Of a stretch of DNA of 64,000 nucleotides, positions 42,221 to 50,407 are shown in pieces. The stretch is from an uncultured Lachnospiraceae bacterium (GTDB taxonomy: Bacteria > Bacillota > Clostridia > Lachnospirales > Lachnospiraceae): the NCBI GenBank assembly GCA_910579465.1, contig CAJTUB010000008.1, forward strand, positions 62,001 through 126,000, in the 5' to 3' direction. The first letter of the stretch is position 1. Each line of letters begins with the position of its first letter. Below the pieces are notes generated by a model. It saw only the letters and a list, made by a program, of their open reading frames with translations, did no database searches and was not told where the DNA came from. The translations under genes and the position numbers were made by a program.

Positions 42221-42565
42221 ATGGAGGGAAAGAATATACCGCCGTTGATTACGCTGACGGCGGCAATGATTGCATGTGTCTTCTGCCTCTTTCATCGTGC
42301 AACGCTGTTTTCTACGTTAAAAATCGTATTGCTTGTGATGATTCTGTTTTATATTATCGGTAGAATCGTACAGAAGGTAGTCGTTAAAATAAATCGTGAT
42401 GCAGAAGAAGCGGCGGAGCAGAGACAGAGGGAAAGCAGGGAGCTTGCAGCCAGGGAACTGGAGGCAGAGGAGCTTGCAGGAACAGAAGAGGAGGCCCTGG
42501 AGGGGCAGGAAGAAATACAGGAGGCAGAGGGTGCCGCACCGGAAGAGGCGGCAGAGAGGCAGTAA
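42221..42565 (+). CDS. Small membrane protein with acidic tail in the fla/che operon
   Basis: 114 residues, no family recognised. Two hydrophobic helices at about 8-25 and 31-52 (LITLTAAMIACVFCLF; LKIVLLVMILFYIIG) are followed by a basic patch and a highly charged Glu/Ala/Arg-rich tail (60-114) predicted helical. It lies 9 bases after cheD and 55 before fliA, with TTAGGAGGCTGTT before ATG, so it is co-expressed with chemotaxis genes. A membrane-linked accessory role in motility is inferred from context only. Confidence 0.75.
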   Translation: MEGKNIPPLITLTAAMIACVFCLFHRATLFSTLKIVLLVMILFYIIGRIVQKVVVKINRDAEEAAEQRQRESRELAARELEAEELAGTEEEALEGQEEIQEAEGAAPEEAAERQ

Positions 42566-42620
42566 CCGGATTTCTTAGTGACAGGGAACGGTATAAAGGA
42601 GAGGAAGACAGGAGACGCCT

Positions 42621-43385
42621 ATGAGTGCAGAGGAAAAGCTTAGGTTATGGGAAGAGTATAGTAAGAATAAGACTCCGGAACTGCGCGAACAGATTATAAT
42701 TGAATATGCGGGTCTTGTCAAAATCGTAGCAGGAAAGCTCAGCATTTATCTGGGATACAATGTTGAGTATGATGACCTGGTAGGGTATGGGATGTTCGGA
42801 CTGATTGATGCGATTGACAAGTATGATTTTGACAAAGGGGTTAAGTTTGAAACCTACGCATCCCTGCGCATCCGCGGAGCGGTACTGGACCAGGTGCGCC
42901 GCATGGATTGGCTGCCGCGTACCGTCAGGCAGAAGCAGAAGCGGATGGATGCCGCCTACCAGAAGCTGGAAGCGGCAAACGGGCAGTTTGCTTCGGACGA
43001 GGAGCTTGCGGCAGAGCTTGAGATTTCCGTCGAGGAGCTTGGCCAGTGGCAGGCACAGACCAAGGCTGCAGGGATTGTTTCCCTGGATGAGTATCTGGAA
43101 CAGGGGAGCGAGAACGGCATTGTGGGGACCTCCGACAGTGAGGAGTATGCACAGCCGGAAAAGCAGATAGAGCAGAAGGAAATGAAGGAGCTTCTGGTGC
43201 AGTCGCTGGAGGCCTTGACCGAAAAGGAGAAAAAGGTAATCCTGTTGTATTATTACGAGGAGCTGACGTTAAAAGAAATCAGTGAGGTACTGGAGGTTTC
43301 CGAGTCCAGGATTTCACAGCTGCATACAAAGGCAATCCAGAGGCTGCGCTTAAAGCTTGGAAATCAGATAGAGTTGTTTTTTTAG
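42621..43385 (+). CDS. fliA: RNA polymerase sigma factor for flagellar operon, sigma-28 (FliA/WhiG/SigD)
   Basis: A sigma factor of 254 residues. Region 2 contains GYGMFGLIDAIDKYDF and FETYASLRIRGAVLDQVRRM; region 3 SDEELAAELEISVEELGQWQ; region 4 KEISEVLEVSESRISQLHTK. It directs transcription of filament, stator and receptor genes. Its place near the end of a 31-kb operon makes its level depend on transcript length and position, as known for B. subtilis sigD. Its anti-sigma factor flgM is not in the window. Confidence 0.96.
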   Translation: MSAEEKLRLWEEYSKNKTPELREQIIIEYAGLVKIVAGKLSIYLGYNVEYDDLVGYGMFGLIDAIDKYDFDKGVKFETYASLRIRGAVLDQVRRMDWLPRTVRQKQKRMDAAYQKLEAANGQFASDEELAAELEISVEELGQWQAQTKAAGIVSLDEYLEQGSENGIVGTSDSEEYAQPEKQIEQKEMKELLVQSLEALTEKEKKVILLYYYEELTLKEISEVLEVSESRISQLHTKAIQRLRLKLGNQIELFF

Positions 43386-43410
43386 AAAGGATTCAATAAA
43401 GGAGCGAGAC

Positions 43411-45012
43411 ATGGCACAGGTAAACGGGTATTTTCAAATCAGCATAAGAGAGAGCGGAACGTGGCTTGTACTGTATCCTCCCGGCGAGGGCGGGACTCCG
43501 GTACGATTTCCCATGATAGACGCTTATTTGAATAAGTGGCGCATTGATTACGATAAAAAACAGCTTTCGGAGGCGCTTCTGAAAACGACAAAAAAGGAAG
43601 AGCTCCGGCTGACAATGGAAAAGATATATCCGATTAATGAATCTTCTTCCGTTATCGTAAGTCCGGACCGGCTGAGTGCGGAGCTTGTGCTATATCCGCC
43701 GTCGGACGGAGGCGGCATGATAACGAAGGAAAAGCTGGTTGCGGATTTGGTATATGCCGGTATAAAGTACGGTGTGGACCAGGAGATGCTGGAAAAGCTG
43801 GATAAGGAAAGAGAGTATTGTACGCCGATTGAAATTGCCAGGGCAACGCTTCCGCTAGAGGGAACCAGCGCGAAAATCACCTACTTTTTCAATACGGATT
43901 TAACGATGAAGCCGAAGACGTTTGAAGACGGTTCGGTGGATTTCCATAAGCTGGATACAATCTGCCCGGTAAAGGCAGGGGATTTGCTGGCGGAGCTGAC
44001 GCCGGCGGTACAGGGAAGACCGGGAATTGATGTGTGCGGGAAGCCGATAAAGCCTGCCAAGGTCAATAATCTGGTGCTGCATCATGCAAACCGGATTCAT
44101 CTTTCCGAGGACGGACTAAAGATGTATTCCGAGGTGAGCGGACACGTCAGCCTTGTGGATGGAAAGGTTTTTGTATCGGACACTTATGAGGTGGCGGCGG
44201 ATGTCGATTCCTCGACCGGGGACATTGTATGCGAGGGAAATGTAGAGGTCAGGGGAAATGTGCGCACCGGCTACCGCGTGGAGGCAAAGGGCGATATTAT
44301 CATACATGGCGTAGTAGAGGGAGCCGAGATTATAGCGGGCGGACAGATTGTCCTGATCCGCGGTATCCAGGGAATGTCCCGCGGCAAGCTGATTGCGGGA
44401 GGAAATATAATTTCAAAGTTTATTGAGAGTGCAGAGGTTGTTTCGCGGTACGGTTATGTGCAGTCGGAGGCGATTATGCACAGCCAGGTATCTGCAAAGA
44501 CCGATGTAATCGCGCACGGAAAGAAAGGCTTTATTACCGGCGGAAGCACGAGATGCAGCCAGTTAATCGAGGCAAAGACGGTAGGCTCCAATATGGGTAC
44601 GACTACATTGCTCGAGGTCGGTGTCGACCCGGCAATTACAGAGGAGTACCGCAAGCTGGAAAAACAGTTTGCGGAGCTGAAGACGGAGAAGGAAAGGGTA
44701 GGACAGACAATTGTAATGCTTGCGAAAAAGCTGAAGCAGGGAGAGCAGCTTCCGGTAGATAAACTGCTTTTGTTAAAGCAGTCGCAGAAACGGGTTGAGA
44801 AGATTGATGCCGAGACGGAGGAGATTACCAAACGTCTGGATGAGCTGATGGATGATATCGGAATGGAGAGTAACGGCGTGATTAAAGTATCGCAGACCGC
44901 ATATTCCGGATGCAAGATTACGATTTCCGGCGCAGTTTACTATGTAAAGACGGAGCTGGCACGTGCAAGGTTTGTCAAAGACCGCGGGGAAATCAGGATT
45001 GAAGCATACTAG
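43411..45012 (+). CDS. fapA: FapA/DUF342 family protein
   Basis: 533 residues. An N-terminal region (1-170) is followed by a DUF342 beta-helix-like repeat region (about 170-400) with many hydrophobic-Gly repeats (GNVEVRGNVRTGYRVEAKGD, IIHGVVEGAEIIAGGQI), a coiled coil (about 410-480) and a short beta tail. FapA of Vibrio affects flagellar assembly and is linked to PTS signalling; Firmicutes homologues lie near sigD. Its exact role here is unknown. It starts 25 bases after fliA behind AAAGGAGCGAG. Confidence 0.85.
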   Translation: MAQVNGYFQISIRESGTWLVLYPPGEGGTPVRFPMIDAYLNKWRIDYDKKQLSEALLKTTKKEELRLTMEKIYPINESSSVIVSPDRLSAELVLYPPSDGGGMITKEKLVADLVYAGIKYGVDQEMLEKLDKEREYCTPIEIARATLPLEGTSAKITYFFNTDLTMKPKTFEDGSVDFHKLDTICPVKAGDLLAELTPAVQGRPGIDVCGKPIKPAKVNNLVLHHANRIHLSEDGLKMYSEVSGHVSLVDGKVFVSDTYEVAADVDSSTGDIVCEGNVEVRGNVRTGYRVEAKGDIIIHGVVEGAEIIAGGQIVLIRGIQGMSRGKLIAGGNIISKFIESAEVVSRYGYVQSEAIMHSQVSAKTDVIAHGKKGFITGGSTRCSQLIEAKTVGSNMGTTTLLEVGVDPAITEEYRKLEKQFAELKTEKERVGQTIVMLAKKLKQGEQLPVDKLLLLKQSQKRVEKIDAETEEITKRLDELMDDIGMESNGVIKVSQTAYSGCKITISGAVYYVKTELARARFVKDRGEIRIEAY

Positions 45013-45066
45013 ACAGCACCAGTTCTTTCCCGGATTATTCTGAGTGTGCGAAAAGGAGGAGAGGTT

Positions 45067-45381
45067 ATGCCGATTACAAGACTGGATATGGTGTCCATGG
45101 CTCCTAAGACACAGGAGGCAGGGACGTATAAACAGCAGGAAATGCAGCATCCGGCAAACCAGCAGCAGACAATCGCAGGTATGGTGCAGCAGCAGGCAAG
45201 ACAAAACGAGACCCAGACAGTACGTTCGAATAAAACGGAAAACGAAGAACAAAAGTATGATGCAAGAGAGAGGGGAAAGGGAGCTTACGGGGGTTCTGCC
45301 GGAAAGAAGAAGGAGCAGGAAAAAAAGGAAGAGAAACAGCGGATGAAAATGCGCGGAAGTACATTTGATATTACCGTGTAG
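45067..45381 (+). CDS. Small hydrophilic protein after fapA
   Basis: 104 residues, no family recognised. The N-terminal MPITRLDMVSMAPKTQE is followed by Gln-rich and then Lys/Glu-rich stretches, and the short C-terminal end MKMRGSTFDITV. Predicted disordered with no membrane segment. An upstream ATG at 45046 precedes the strong site AAAGGAGGAGAGG, so ATG 45067 is preferred. The good ribosome-binding site and tight spacing (54 bases before, 20 after) support it as a real gene. Opposite-strand and +1 frames here look like shadows. Confidence 0.7.
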   Translation: MPITRLDMVSMAPKTQEAGTYKQQEMQHPANQQQTIAGMVQQQARQNETQTVRSNKTENEEQKYDARERGKGAYGGSAGKKKEQEKKEEKQRMKMRGSTFDITV

Positions 45382-45401
45382 CTACAGAAAAGAGGAAGAG
45401 C

Positions 45402-46166
45402 ATGGAACCGATTACCGTTATTATGAGCGTGATAGGAGTATTGCTGCTGGTTGGCAGCTGCTTTCTGCCGGAAAAGGCTGCGCCGGAAACGGATTATGAT
45501 GAGCTGTTCAGGCGTATGGCAAAAAGAGAACTTACTCCAGAGGAAGTGGAACGTCTGCGTCAGACGGTAGACCGGATTATATCCGAAAAGACCGAAGAAG
45601 TAATCGAAAAGACCGACGATTATTTAAGCCGGGTTGCCAATGAAAAAATTATGTCGGTTGACGAGTTTTCCAAACAGATACTCGAGAGGTTAGATAAAAA
45701 CAATTCCGACGTGGTATTTTTGTATAATATGCTGGCAGAGACAAAAGAGGAAGTAAAGACGGTGATTGCCGATGCCGGAAAGGTACGGGAGTCGCTGCAG
45801 GCGGAGACGGAGAAGGCTGTAAAGAGCATGGAAGCCGTAGCTGTCACAGAGCCGCTGCCAGCAGTCCGCCAGACAAAGAAGCCTGCTGCAAAGAAGTCTG
45901 CAGCAAAGACCACTGCCGAGAAGACACCGGCAGAAAAGGCCCCTGTGGAGAAGAAGACAGTACGGAAGGCAGCGCCGCCGGATAATATCGCAGTGCTGCC
46001 GGAGCTTACCGTAGTCACGGAGCAGGAGAACGGTACAGACATCGATTTGCCGAAGGGTAAGATATTGGAGCTCCATAAAAAAGGAAAATCAGTACGGGAG
46101 ATTTCCAGGGAGCTTGGCATGGGACAGGGCGAAGTGAAGCTGGTAATTGATTTGTATGGGGCATAG
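45402..46166 (+). CDS. Membrane-anchored coiled-coil protein with C-terminal HTH-like motif (SwrB position)
   Basis: 254 residues: N-terminal transmembrane helix (IMSVIGVLLLVGSCFL), a long charged helix (40-140), a Lys/Ala/Pro-rich linker (145-195), and a C-terminal helix-turn-helix-like segment KGKSVREISRELGMGQGEVK of the type seen in DUF6115 proteins. In B. subtilis the gene between sigD and rpsB is swrB, also a short membrane-anchored coiled-coil protein that activates FliM/FliY assembly. The position and layout match, sequence similarity cannot be judged here. An analogous role is inferred. Confidence 0.65.
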   Translation: MEPITVIMSVIGVLLLVGSCFLPEKAAPETDYDELFRRMAKRELTPEEVERLRQTVDRIISEKTEEVIEKTDDYLSRVANEKIMSVDEFSKQILERLDKNNSDVVFLYNMLAETKEEVKTVIADAGKVRESLQAETEKAVKSMEAVAVTEPLPAVRQTKKPAAKKSAAKTTAEKTPAEKAPVEKKTVRKAAPPDNIAVLPELTVVTEQENGTDIDLPKGKILELHKKGKSVREISRELGMGQGEVKLVIDLYGA

Positions 46167-46186
46167 CAGATAAAGGATGGATTTTA

Positions 46187-46885
46187 ATGAAAAGAAAATA
46201 CTATATGCGCGGGATGGGAACCGGGATTGTAGTGACGGCGCTTTTATGTGCATTTGCGTTTTCGAAAAACGAACCGGCGGCAATGACGGACGCCGAGATT
46301 ATTGCCAGGGCGCAGGAGCTCGGTTACACAAAAGAGAGCGGCGTAACCGCAGAGGATATCAATAAGTTAAAAGAGAACGAACAGCTGACAAAGACACCGT
46401 CCCTGACGCCCGAAGCAACGCCGGAGGCAACGCCAGAGCCGACCCCGGAGCCTCCGGAACAGCCGTCTCCACCGGGACAGCCGACCCCGGTCACAGGGGA
46501 CGGAAAGCCAACGAAGACGCCGACCCCGGAACCGACGAAGGCACCGACAGAAAAACCGACCCCGGAACCGACGAAGACGCCGACGCCGGAGCCGACAAAA
46601 GCACCGACGAAGACGCCGACCCCGGAGCCGACAAAGGCACCGACGGAGAAGCCGACCTCACAGCCGGTAAAGCCGCCGTCATCCTCTTATACCGTGCGGG
46701 TAGAGCGTGGAATGACAGCGACGCAGGTAGCGGGAGCTTTGAAAGCTGCCGGAGCAATAGCGGATGCAGAGGAGTTTGTAGGCTATCTGAGACAGGAAAA
46801 GCTGACGGATTCCATTAACGTCGGGACCTTTACGATACCGCGGGGAGCAGGCTATGCGGAAATCGCAGGGATTTTAACGAGGTAA
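46187..46885 (+). CDS. MltG-like membrane protein with Pro/Thr/Glu repeat linker
   Basis: 232 residues: one N-terminal transmembrane helix (GTGIVVTALLCAFAF), a segment DAEIIARAQELGYT typical of short YceG/MltG-like proteins of this group, a repeat linker of about 90 residues made of PTPEPTKAPT-like units (about 90-165), and a C-terminal module VRVERGMTATQVAGALKAAG resembling the LysM-like part of MltG. The catalytic transglycosylase half is missing, so enzyme activity is unlikely; wall binding is possible. It ends about 15 bases before the rpsB promoter and closes the motility cluster. Confidence 0.7.
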   Translation: MKRKYYMRGMGTGIVVTALLCAFAFSKNEPAAMTDAEIIARAQELGYTKESGVTAEDINKLKENEQLTKTPSLTPEATPEATPEPTPEPPEQPSPPGQPTPVTGDGKPTKTPTPEPTKAPTEKPTPEPTKTPTPEPTKAPTKTPTPEPTKAPTEKPTSQPVKPPSSSYTVRVERGMTATQVAGALKAAGAIADAEEFVGYLRQEKLTDSINVGTFTIPRGAGYAEIAGILTR

Positions 46886-46899
46886 AAGGAAAAAAGTGC

Positions 46900-46928
46900 T
46901 TGCTTTTTTCTTTTTCTTATGGTAAACT
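46900..46928 (+). promoter_or_regulatory. Promoter of rpsB-tsf
   Basis: TTGCTT (46900-46905), 17 bases, TAAACT (46923-46928), with TG one base before the -10 (extended -10). It starts transcription of a leader of about 115 bases. Confidence 0.65.
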
Positions 46929-46934
46929 ATCAGA

Positions 46935-47050
46935 CGATGCAGTCGGCGTATGCCGAAATAAGCATGTGTGTGGATTCACGGCACGGTGCCGCAGCCTGCG
47001 GTGTGCTGGTTTTGAGACACACAGAAGAAAAACCAAATGGAGGTAGTATT
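46935..47050 (+). promoter_or_regulatory. Structured 5' leader of rpsB
   Basis: About 115 untranslated bases with GC hairpins and alternative pairings: TGTGTG near 46965 with CACACA near 47020, and TGGTTTT near 47009 with AAAACCA near 47030, which overlaps the CACACA element. Ribosomal protein leaders in Firmicutes often bind their product; S2 autoregulation here is inferred from position and structure. Confidence 0.35.
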
Positions 47051-47800
47051 ATGAGCGTTATTTCTATGAAGCAGCTGCTGGAGGCAGGTGTTCATTTCGG
47101 ACACCAGACCAGAAGATGGAACCCAAAGATGGCAGAGTACATCTATACCGAGAGAAACGGTATCTACATCATTGACCTGCAGAAGTCGGTAGGCAAGGTG
47201 GACGAGGCTTACTTTGCAATTAAGGACATCGTTGCAAACGGCGGTAAGATTCTGTTTGTCGGCACGAAAAAGCAGGCGCAGGATTCCGTAAAGACTGAGG
47301 CAGAGCGCTGCGGTATGTACTATGTAAATGAGAGATGGCTTGGCGGTATGCTGACCAACTTTAAGACCATCCAGTCCAGAATTGCGAGATTAAAGGCAAT
47401 CGAGAAGATGAGCGAGGACGGGACGTTCGAGGTTCTTCCGAAGAAGGAAGTCATCGAGTTAAAGAAGGAATGGGCAAAGCTTGAAAAGAACTTAGGCGGC
47501 ATTAAGGAAATGAAGCAGATTCCGGATGCAATCTTTATTGTAGACCCGAAGAAGGAAAGAATCTGTGTACAGGAAGCACATGCGCTTTCGATTCCGTTGA
47601 TTGGTATTGCAGATACGAACTGTGATCCGGAAGAGTTAGATTATGTCATTCCGGGCAATGATGATGCAATCAGAGCGGTGAAGCTGATTGTGGCAAAGAT
47701 GGCAGATGCTGTTATCGAAGCAAACCAGGGCGAGCAGTTTACGGATGCACCGGCGGCCGAGGCAGAGGAAGCTGCGGAAGAAGCAGTCGAGGCATTATAA
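47051..47800 (+). CDS. rpsB: 30S ribosomal protein S2
   Basis: 249 residues: SVISMKQLLEAGVHFGHQTR, WNPKMAEYIYTERNGIYIID, RWLGGMLTNFKTI and DTNCDPEELDYVIPGNDDA are all S2 hallmarks. The C-terminal tail is acidic and Ala/Glu-rich. The frame is open to 46919, within the promoter region, so ATG 47051 behind GGAGGTAGT is the start. tsf follows after 28 bases. Confidence 0.98.
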   Translation: MSVISMKQLLEAGVHFGHQTRRWNPKMAEYIYTERNGIYIIDLQKSVGKVDEAYFAIKDIVANGGKILFVGTKKQAQDSVKTEAERCGMYYVNERWLGGMLTNFKTIQSRIARLKAIEKMSEDGTFEVLPKKEVIELKKEWAKLEKNLGGIKEMKQIPDAIFIVDPKKERICVQEAHALSIPLIGIADTNCDPEELDYVIPGNDDAIRAVKLIVAKMADAVIEANQGEQFTDAPAAEAEEAAEEAVEAL

Positions 47801-47828
47801 GAGTTCAATCAACAGGAGGCAGACTAAA

Positions 47829-48770
47829 ATGGCAGAAGTTACCGCATCTATGGTAAAGGAATTAAGAGAAATGACCAGCGCCGGTATGATGGATTGTAAG
47901 AAGGCTCTTTCCGAAACAAACGGCGATATGGATAAAGCAGTAGAATATCTGAGAGAAAAGGGTCTTGCAAAGGCAGCAAAGAAGGCAGGCAGGATTGCAG
48001 CCGAGGGCATTTGTGAGACAGTGGTCAGTGAAGACGGAAAGACCGCAGCAATCGTAGAGGTCAATTCCGAGACCGACTTCGTTGCAAAGAATGAGAAGTT
48101 CCGCGGTTATGTTCAGGATGTTGTTGCTCAGGCACTTGTTTCCGAGGCAGGAGACATTGATGCATTCCTTGCAGAAGAATGGAAAAAGGATACCTCTAAG
48201 ACCGTTGCAGAGGAGCTTGCAGCACAGATTGCAGTGATCGGTGAGAATATGAAAATCCGCCGTTTTGCAAAGGTAAAGGCAGAGAATGGTTTTATTGAGA
48301 CCTATATCCACAGTGGTGGAAAAATCGGCGTCCTGATTGAGATGGAGGCTTCCGAGGTTTCCGCAGCTGCAAAGGAGTGTGCAAAGAACGTGGCAATGCA
48401 GGTTGCTGCCATGAATCCGAAGTATGTTTGCGAGGCAGAGGTTGAGGCAGATTATCTTGCACATGAGAAGGAAATCATCAAGGCACAGATTATGAACGAC
48501 CCGAAGGAGTCCCAGAAGCCGGAGAAGGTAATTGAGGGCATGATTCAGGGACGTATCAAGAAGGAGTTAAAGGAAATCTGTCTCTTAGACCAGGTGTATG
48601 TAAGGGCAGAGGACGGAAAGCAGTCCGTAGGCCAGTATGTAGCACAGGTAGCCAAGGACAACGGCATTACCCTTGCCGTTAAGAGCATTGTCCGTTTTGA
48701 GACCGGCGAAGGTCTTGAGAAGAAGCAGGAAGACTTTGCAGCAGAGGTTGCAAAGCAGATGGGCATGTAA
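47829..48770 (+). CDS. tsf: Elongation factor Ts
   Basis: 313 residues: N-terminal UBA-like domain with VKELREMTSAGMMDCKKALS and core motif EVNSETDFVAKNEKF. It recycles EF-Tu from the GDP to the GTP form. The C-terminal part has an extra dimerisation insert, giving the long form. ATG 47829 follows CAGGAGG. It ends the rpsB-tsf unit. Confidence 0.98.
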   Translation: MAEVTASMVKELREMTSAGMMDCKKALSETNGDMDKAVEYLREKGLAKAAKKAGRIAAEGICETVVSEDGKTAAIVEVNSETDFVAKNEKFRGYVQDVVAQALVSEAGDIDAFLAEEWKKDTSKTVAEELAAQIAVIGENMKIRRFAKVKAENGFIETYIHSGGKIGVLIEMEASEVSAAAKECAKNVAMQVAAMNPKYVCEAEVEADYLAHEKEIIKAQIMNDPKESQKPEKVIEGMIQGRIKKELKEICLLDQVYVRAEDGKQSVGQYVAQVAKDNGITLAVKSIVRFETGEGLEKKQEDFAAEVAKQMGM

Positions 48771-48805
48771 TATAGGCTGTAAGTAGCGCAGAAGAACAAA
48801 ATTAG

Positions 48806-48847
48806 CGTCCGGGGGAGAGCTTGCTCTCTTTCGGACGTTTTATTTTT
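48806..48847 (+). terminator. Terminator of rpsB-tsf
   Basis: CGTCCG (48806-48811) with CGGACG (48832-48837), extended by GAGAG/CTCTC, a TTGC loop, then TTTTATTTTT. Confidence 0.85.
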
Positions 48848-48872
48848 AGAATAACGTGAGGAGTTATAAATT

Positions 48873-49598
48873 ATGCGGATACGAATTGCAGTGGTGGAAG
48901 ATGAAGCGGAGCAGCAGGAATATGTAAGAAAAATGCTGGAGCGCTGGTCCGGGCAGAGCGGCGTCTCTGTTTCTGTGACCCATGTAACCTGTGCGGAAGA
49001 GTATTTAATCAAATATAATCAGCCGGATACGTTTGATATTTTGTTTCTTGATGTTTGCATGAAGCAGATGAATGGTATGGAGCTGGCAAAGAAAATACGA
49101 AAATACGACAGGGAAGTGCAGATTTTGTTTCTTACCGGGATTTCTGATTATGTATTTGAAGGGTATGAAATCGGAGCAGTACGGTATCTTATGAAGCCGG
49201 TGGAACAAAACAAACTGGAAGAAGCGATGGCAGTTTGCTTAGAAAAGTTAAAGTACAGAAGCGAGGATTATGTTTCTTTTAAATATCAGGGGGAAATCGT
49301 CCGGCTGCTCCGGTCGGATATCTTATACGTTGAGGTATACGGGCATTATCTTCATATGGTGACAAAAACGGATGTTTTTGAGTGGAAGGACAGCCTGCAA
49401 AGTATGAGGAAGAAGCTGGACACAAGGCGTTTTGTGGAGGCGAACCGTTCTACGATTGTGAATTTGGAATATGTAAATAAAATTACAAGGGAAGAATGTA
49501 TTCTGGAAAATGAAACACATATCCATGTCAGCAAAGGAGCGTATAAGGGCTTAAATGAAGCCTTTCTGAAGTTTTATGTCGGATCGTGTGAAATGTGA
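48873..49598 (+). CDS. LytTR-family response regulator
   Basis: 241 residues: receiver domain with acidic pocket VVEDEAEQQ, Asp60 (LFLDVCMKQMNG), Thr in LFLTGISDY and Lys in YLMKPVE; then a LytTR DNA-binding domain (about 135-235, VSFKYQGEIVRLLRSDILYV, FVEANRSTIVNLEYVNKI). Family members (AgrA, VirR) often control peptide or virulence genes through paired 9-bp repeats. The gene starts 26 bases after the tsf terminator behind GAGGAG. The cognate kinase is next, after 26 bases. Confidence 0.92.
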   Translation: MRIRIAVVEDEAEQQEYVRKMLERWSGQSGVSVSVTHVTCAEEYLIKYNQPDTFDILFLDVCMKQMNGMELAKKIRKYDREVQILFLTGISDYVFEGYEIGAVRYLMKPVEQNKLEEAMAVCLEKLKYRSEDYVSFKYQGEIVRLLRSDILYVEVYGHYLHMVTKTDVFEWKDSLQSMRKKLDTRRFVEANRSTIVNLEYVNKITREECILENETHIHVSKGAYKGLNEAFLKFYVGSCEM

Positions 49599-49624
49599 AA
49601 CTGTAAATAAAGGAGAAGGCGCGA

Positions 49625-50275
49625 ATGTTTGGGCGGTACGAGAAAAGAATATTGGAATATCAGAGGAAGGCGATGGAAAAGCAGGTGGCAGAGGTCAATG
49701 AAATCTATATGACCATGCGGGGATGGCGGCACGACTATCATAATCACCTGCAGAAGCTGAGTGCGCATCTGCAGGAGGGTCAGATTGAGGAAGCCAGAAA
49801 ATATATCAGAGACTTAGGAGAAAGTCTGGATGACATCAAAACAAAGTATCAGACGGGGAATGTCAGTCTGGATGCGATATTAAACAGTAAGCTGTCACTT
49901 GCGGAAAGGGAACAGATTGAGATTCATTGTAAGGTTGAAATAGGGGAATGTCTGACAGTTTCAGATATCGATTTATGCATTTTACTGGGAAATCTGATTG
50001 ATAATGCAGTGGAGTCCTGTCAGAAGATTCCTGCAAAGGAAGAACGCTTTTTGCGAATTTATATGTGTATCCGGAAGCAGCAGATATACATTTTTGTGAC
50101 CAATGCAACCAATGAAAGAGTTCGGAAGCTGGATGATGAATATGTTTCAAAGAAACGGGGGAACCATGGCCACGGGTTAAAGCGAATCAATATTGTGGTG
50201 GATAAATATGGCGGTTTTATTAAAAGAGCCAATGAGCCGGGTGTGTTTGCAACAGAAATTATGCTTCCATTGTGA
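49625..50275 (+). CDS. GHKL sensor histidine kinase without sensor or membrane domain
   Basis: 216 residues. His36 in WRHDYHNHLQKLSAHLQEGQ is the Spo0B-like phospho-acceptor site of AgrC-type kinases, followed by a GHKL ATPase with N box NLIDNAVESCQ and G box GNHGHGLKRI. AgrC-type kinases usually have five to seven transmembrane helices before this; here the protein begins only 35 residues earlier with no hydrophobic segment. It may be cytoplasmic or recruited by the ABC proteins downstream. ATG 49625 follows AAAGGAGAAGG, so it is not a truncation artefact of start choice. Confidence 0.85.
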   Translation: MFGRYEKRILEYQRKAMEKQVAEVNEIYMTMRGWRHDYHNHLQKLSAHLQEGQIEEARKYIRDLGESLDDIKTKYQTGNVSLDAILNSKLSLAEREQIEIHCKVEIGECLTVSDIDLCILLGNLIDNAVESCQKIPAKEERFLRIYMCIRKQQIYIFVTNATNERVRKLDDEYVSKKRGNHGHGLKRINIVVDKYGGFIKRANEPGVFATEIMLPL

Positions 50276-50299
50276 GGTTTCATGGGATAGATTACGTTT

Positions 50300-50336
50300 G
50301 TGCACGAAAAATTTCAATTCGTGCACTTTTTTTATA
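50300..50336 (+). terminator. Terminator between kinase and ABC genes
   Basis: GTGCACGAA (50300-50308) pairs perfectly with TTCGTGCAC (50318-50326), followed by seven Ts and TATATTTT. It separates the two-component genes from the ABC genes, so the latter have their own promoter. Confidence 0.85.
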
Positions 50337-50350
50337 TTTTATTTGGTTTG

Positions 50351-50359
50351 TGTTAAGAT
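50351..50359 (+). promoter_or_regulatory. Possible extended -10 promoter of the ABC pair
   Basis: TGTTAAGAT: TGn followed by TAAGAT (50354-50359). The -35 region (TTTATA at 50331) is poor, as expected for a promoter that needs an activator such as the LytTR regulator. No clear pair of LytTR repeats was found. Confidence 0.4.
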
Positions 50360-50407
50360 GTAGAGGAAAGAATTTTACAAGGAACAAAGTGTTGAAAGGA
50401 GAAAATT

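Noticed and set aside
46919..47050. N-terminal extension of rpsB
   Set aside because: It would begin inside the promoter, and the conserved S2 start is at 47051 with a good Shine-Dalgarno.
50276..50407. Hidden peptide gene between the kinase and the ABC exporter
   Set aside because: The gap holds only the terminator and a promoter-like stretch; no start with ribosome-binding site and peptide-like product was found.
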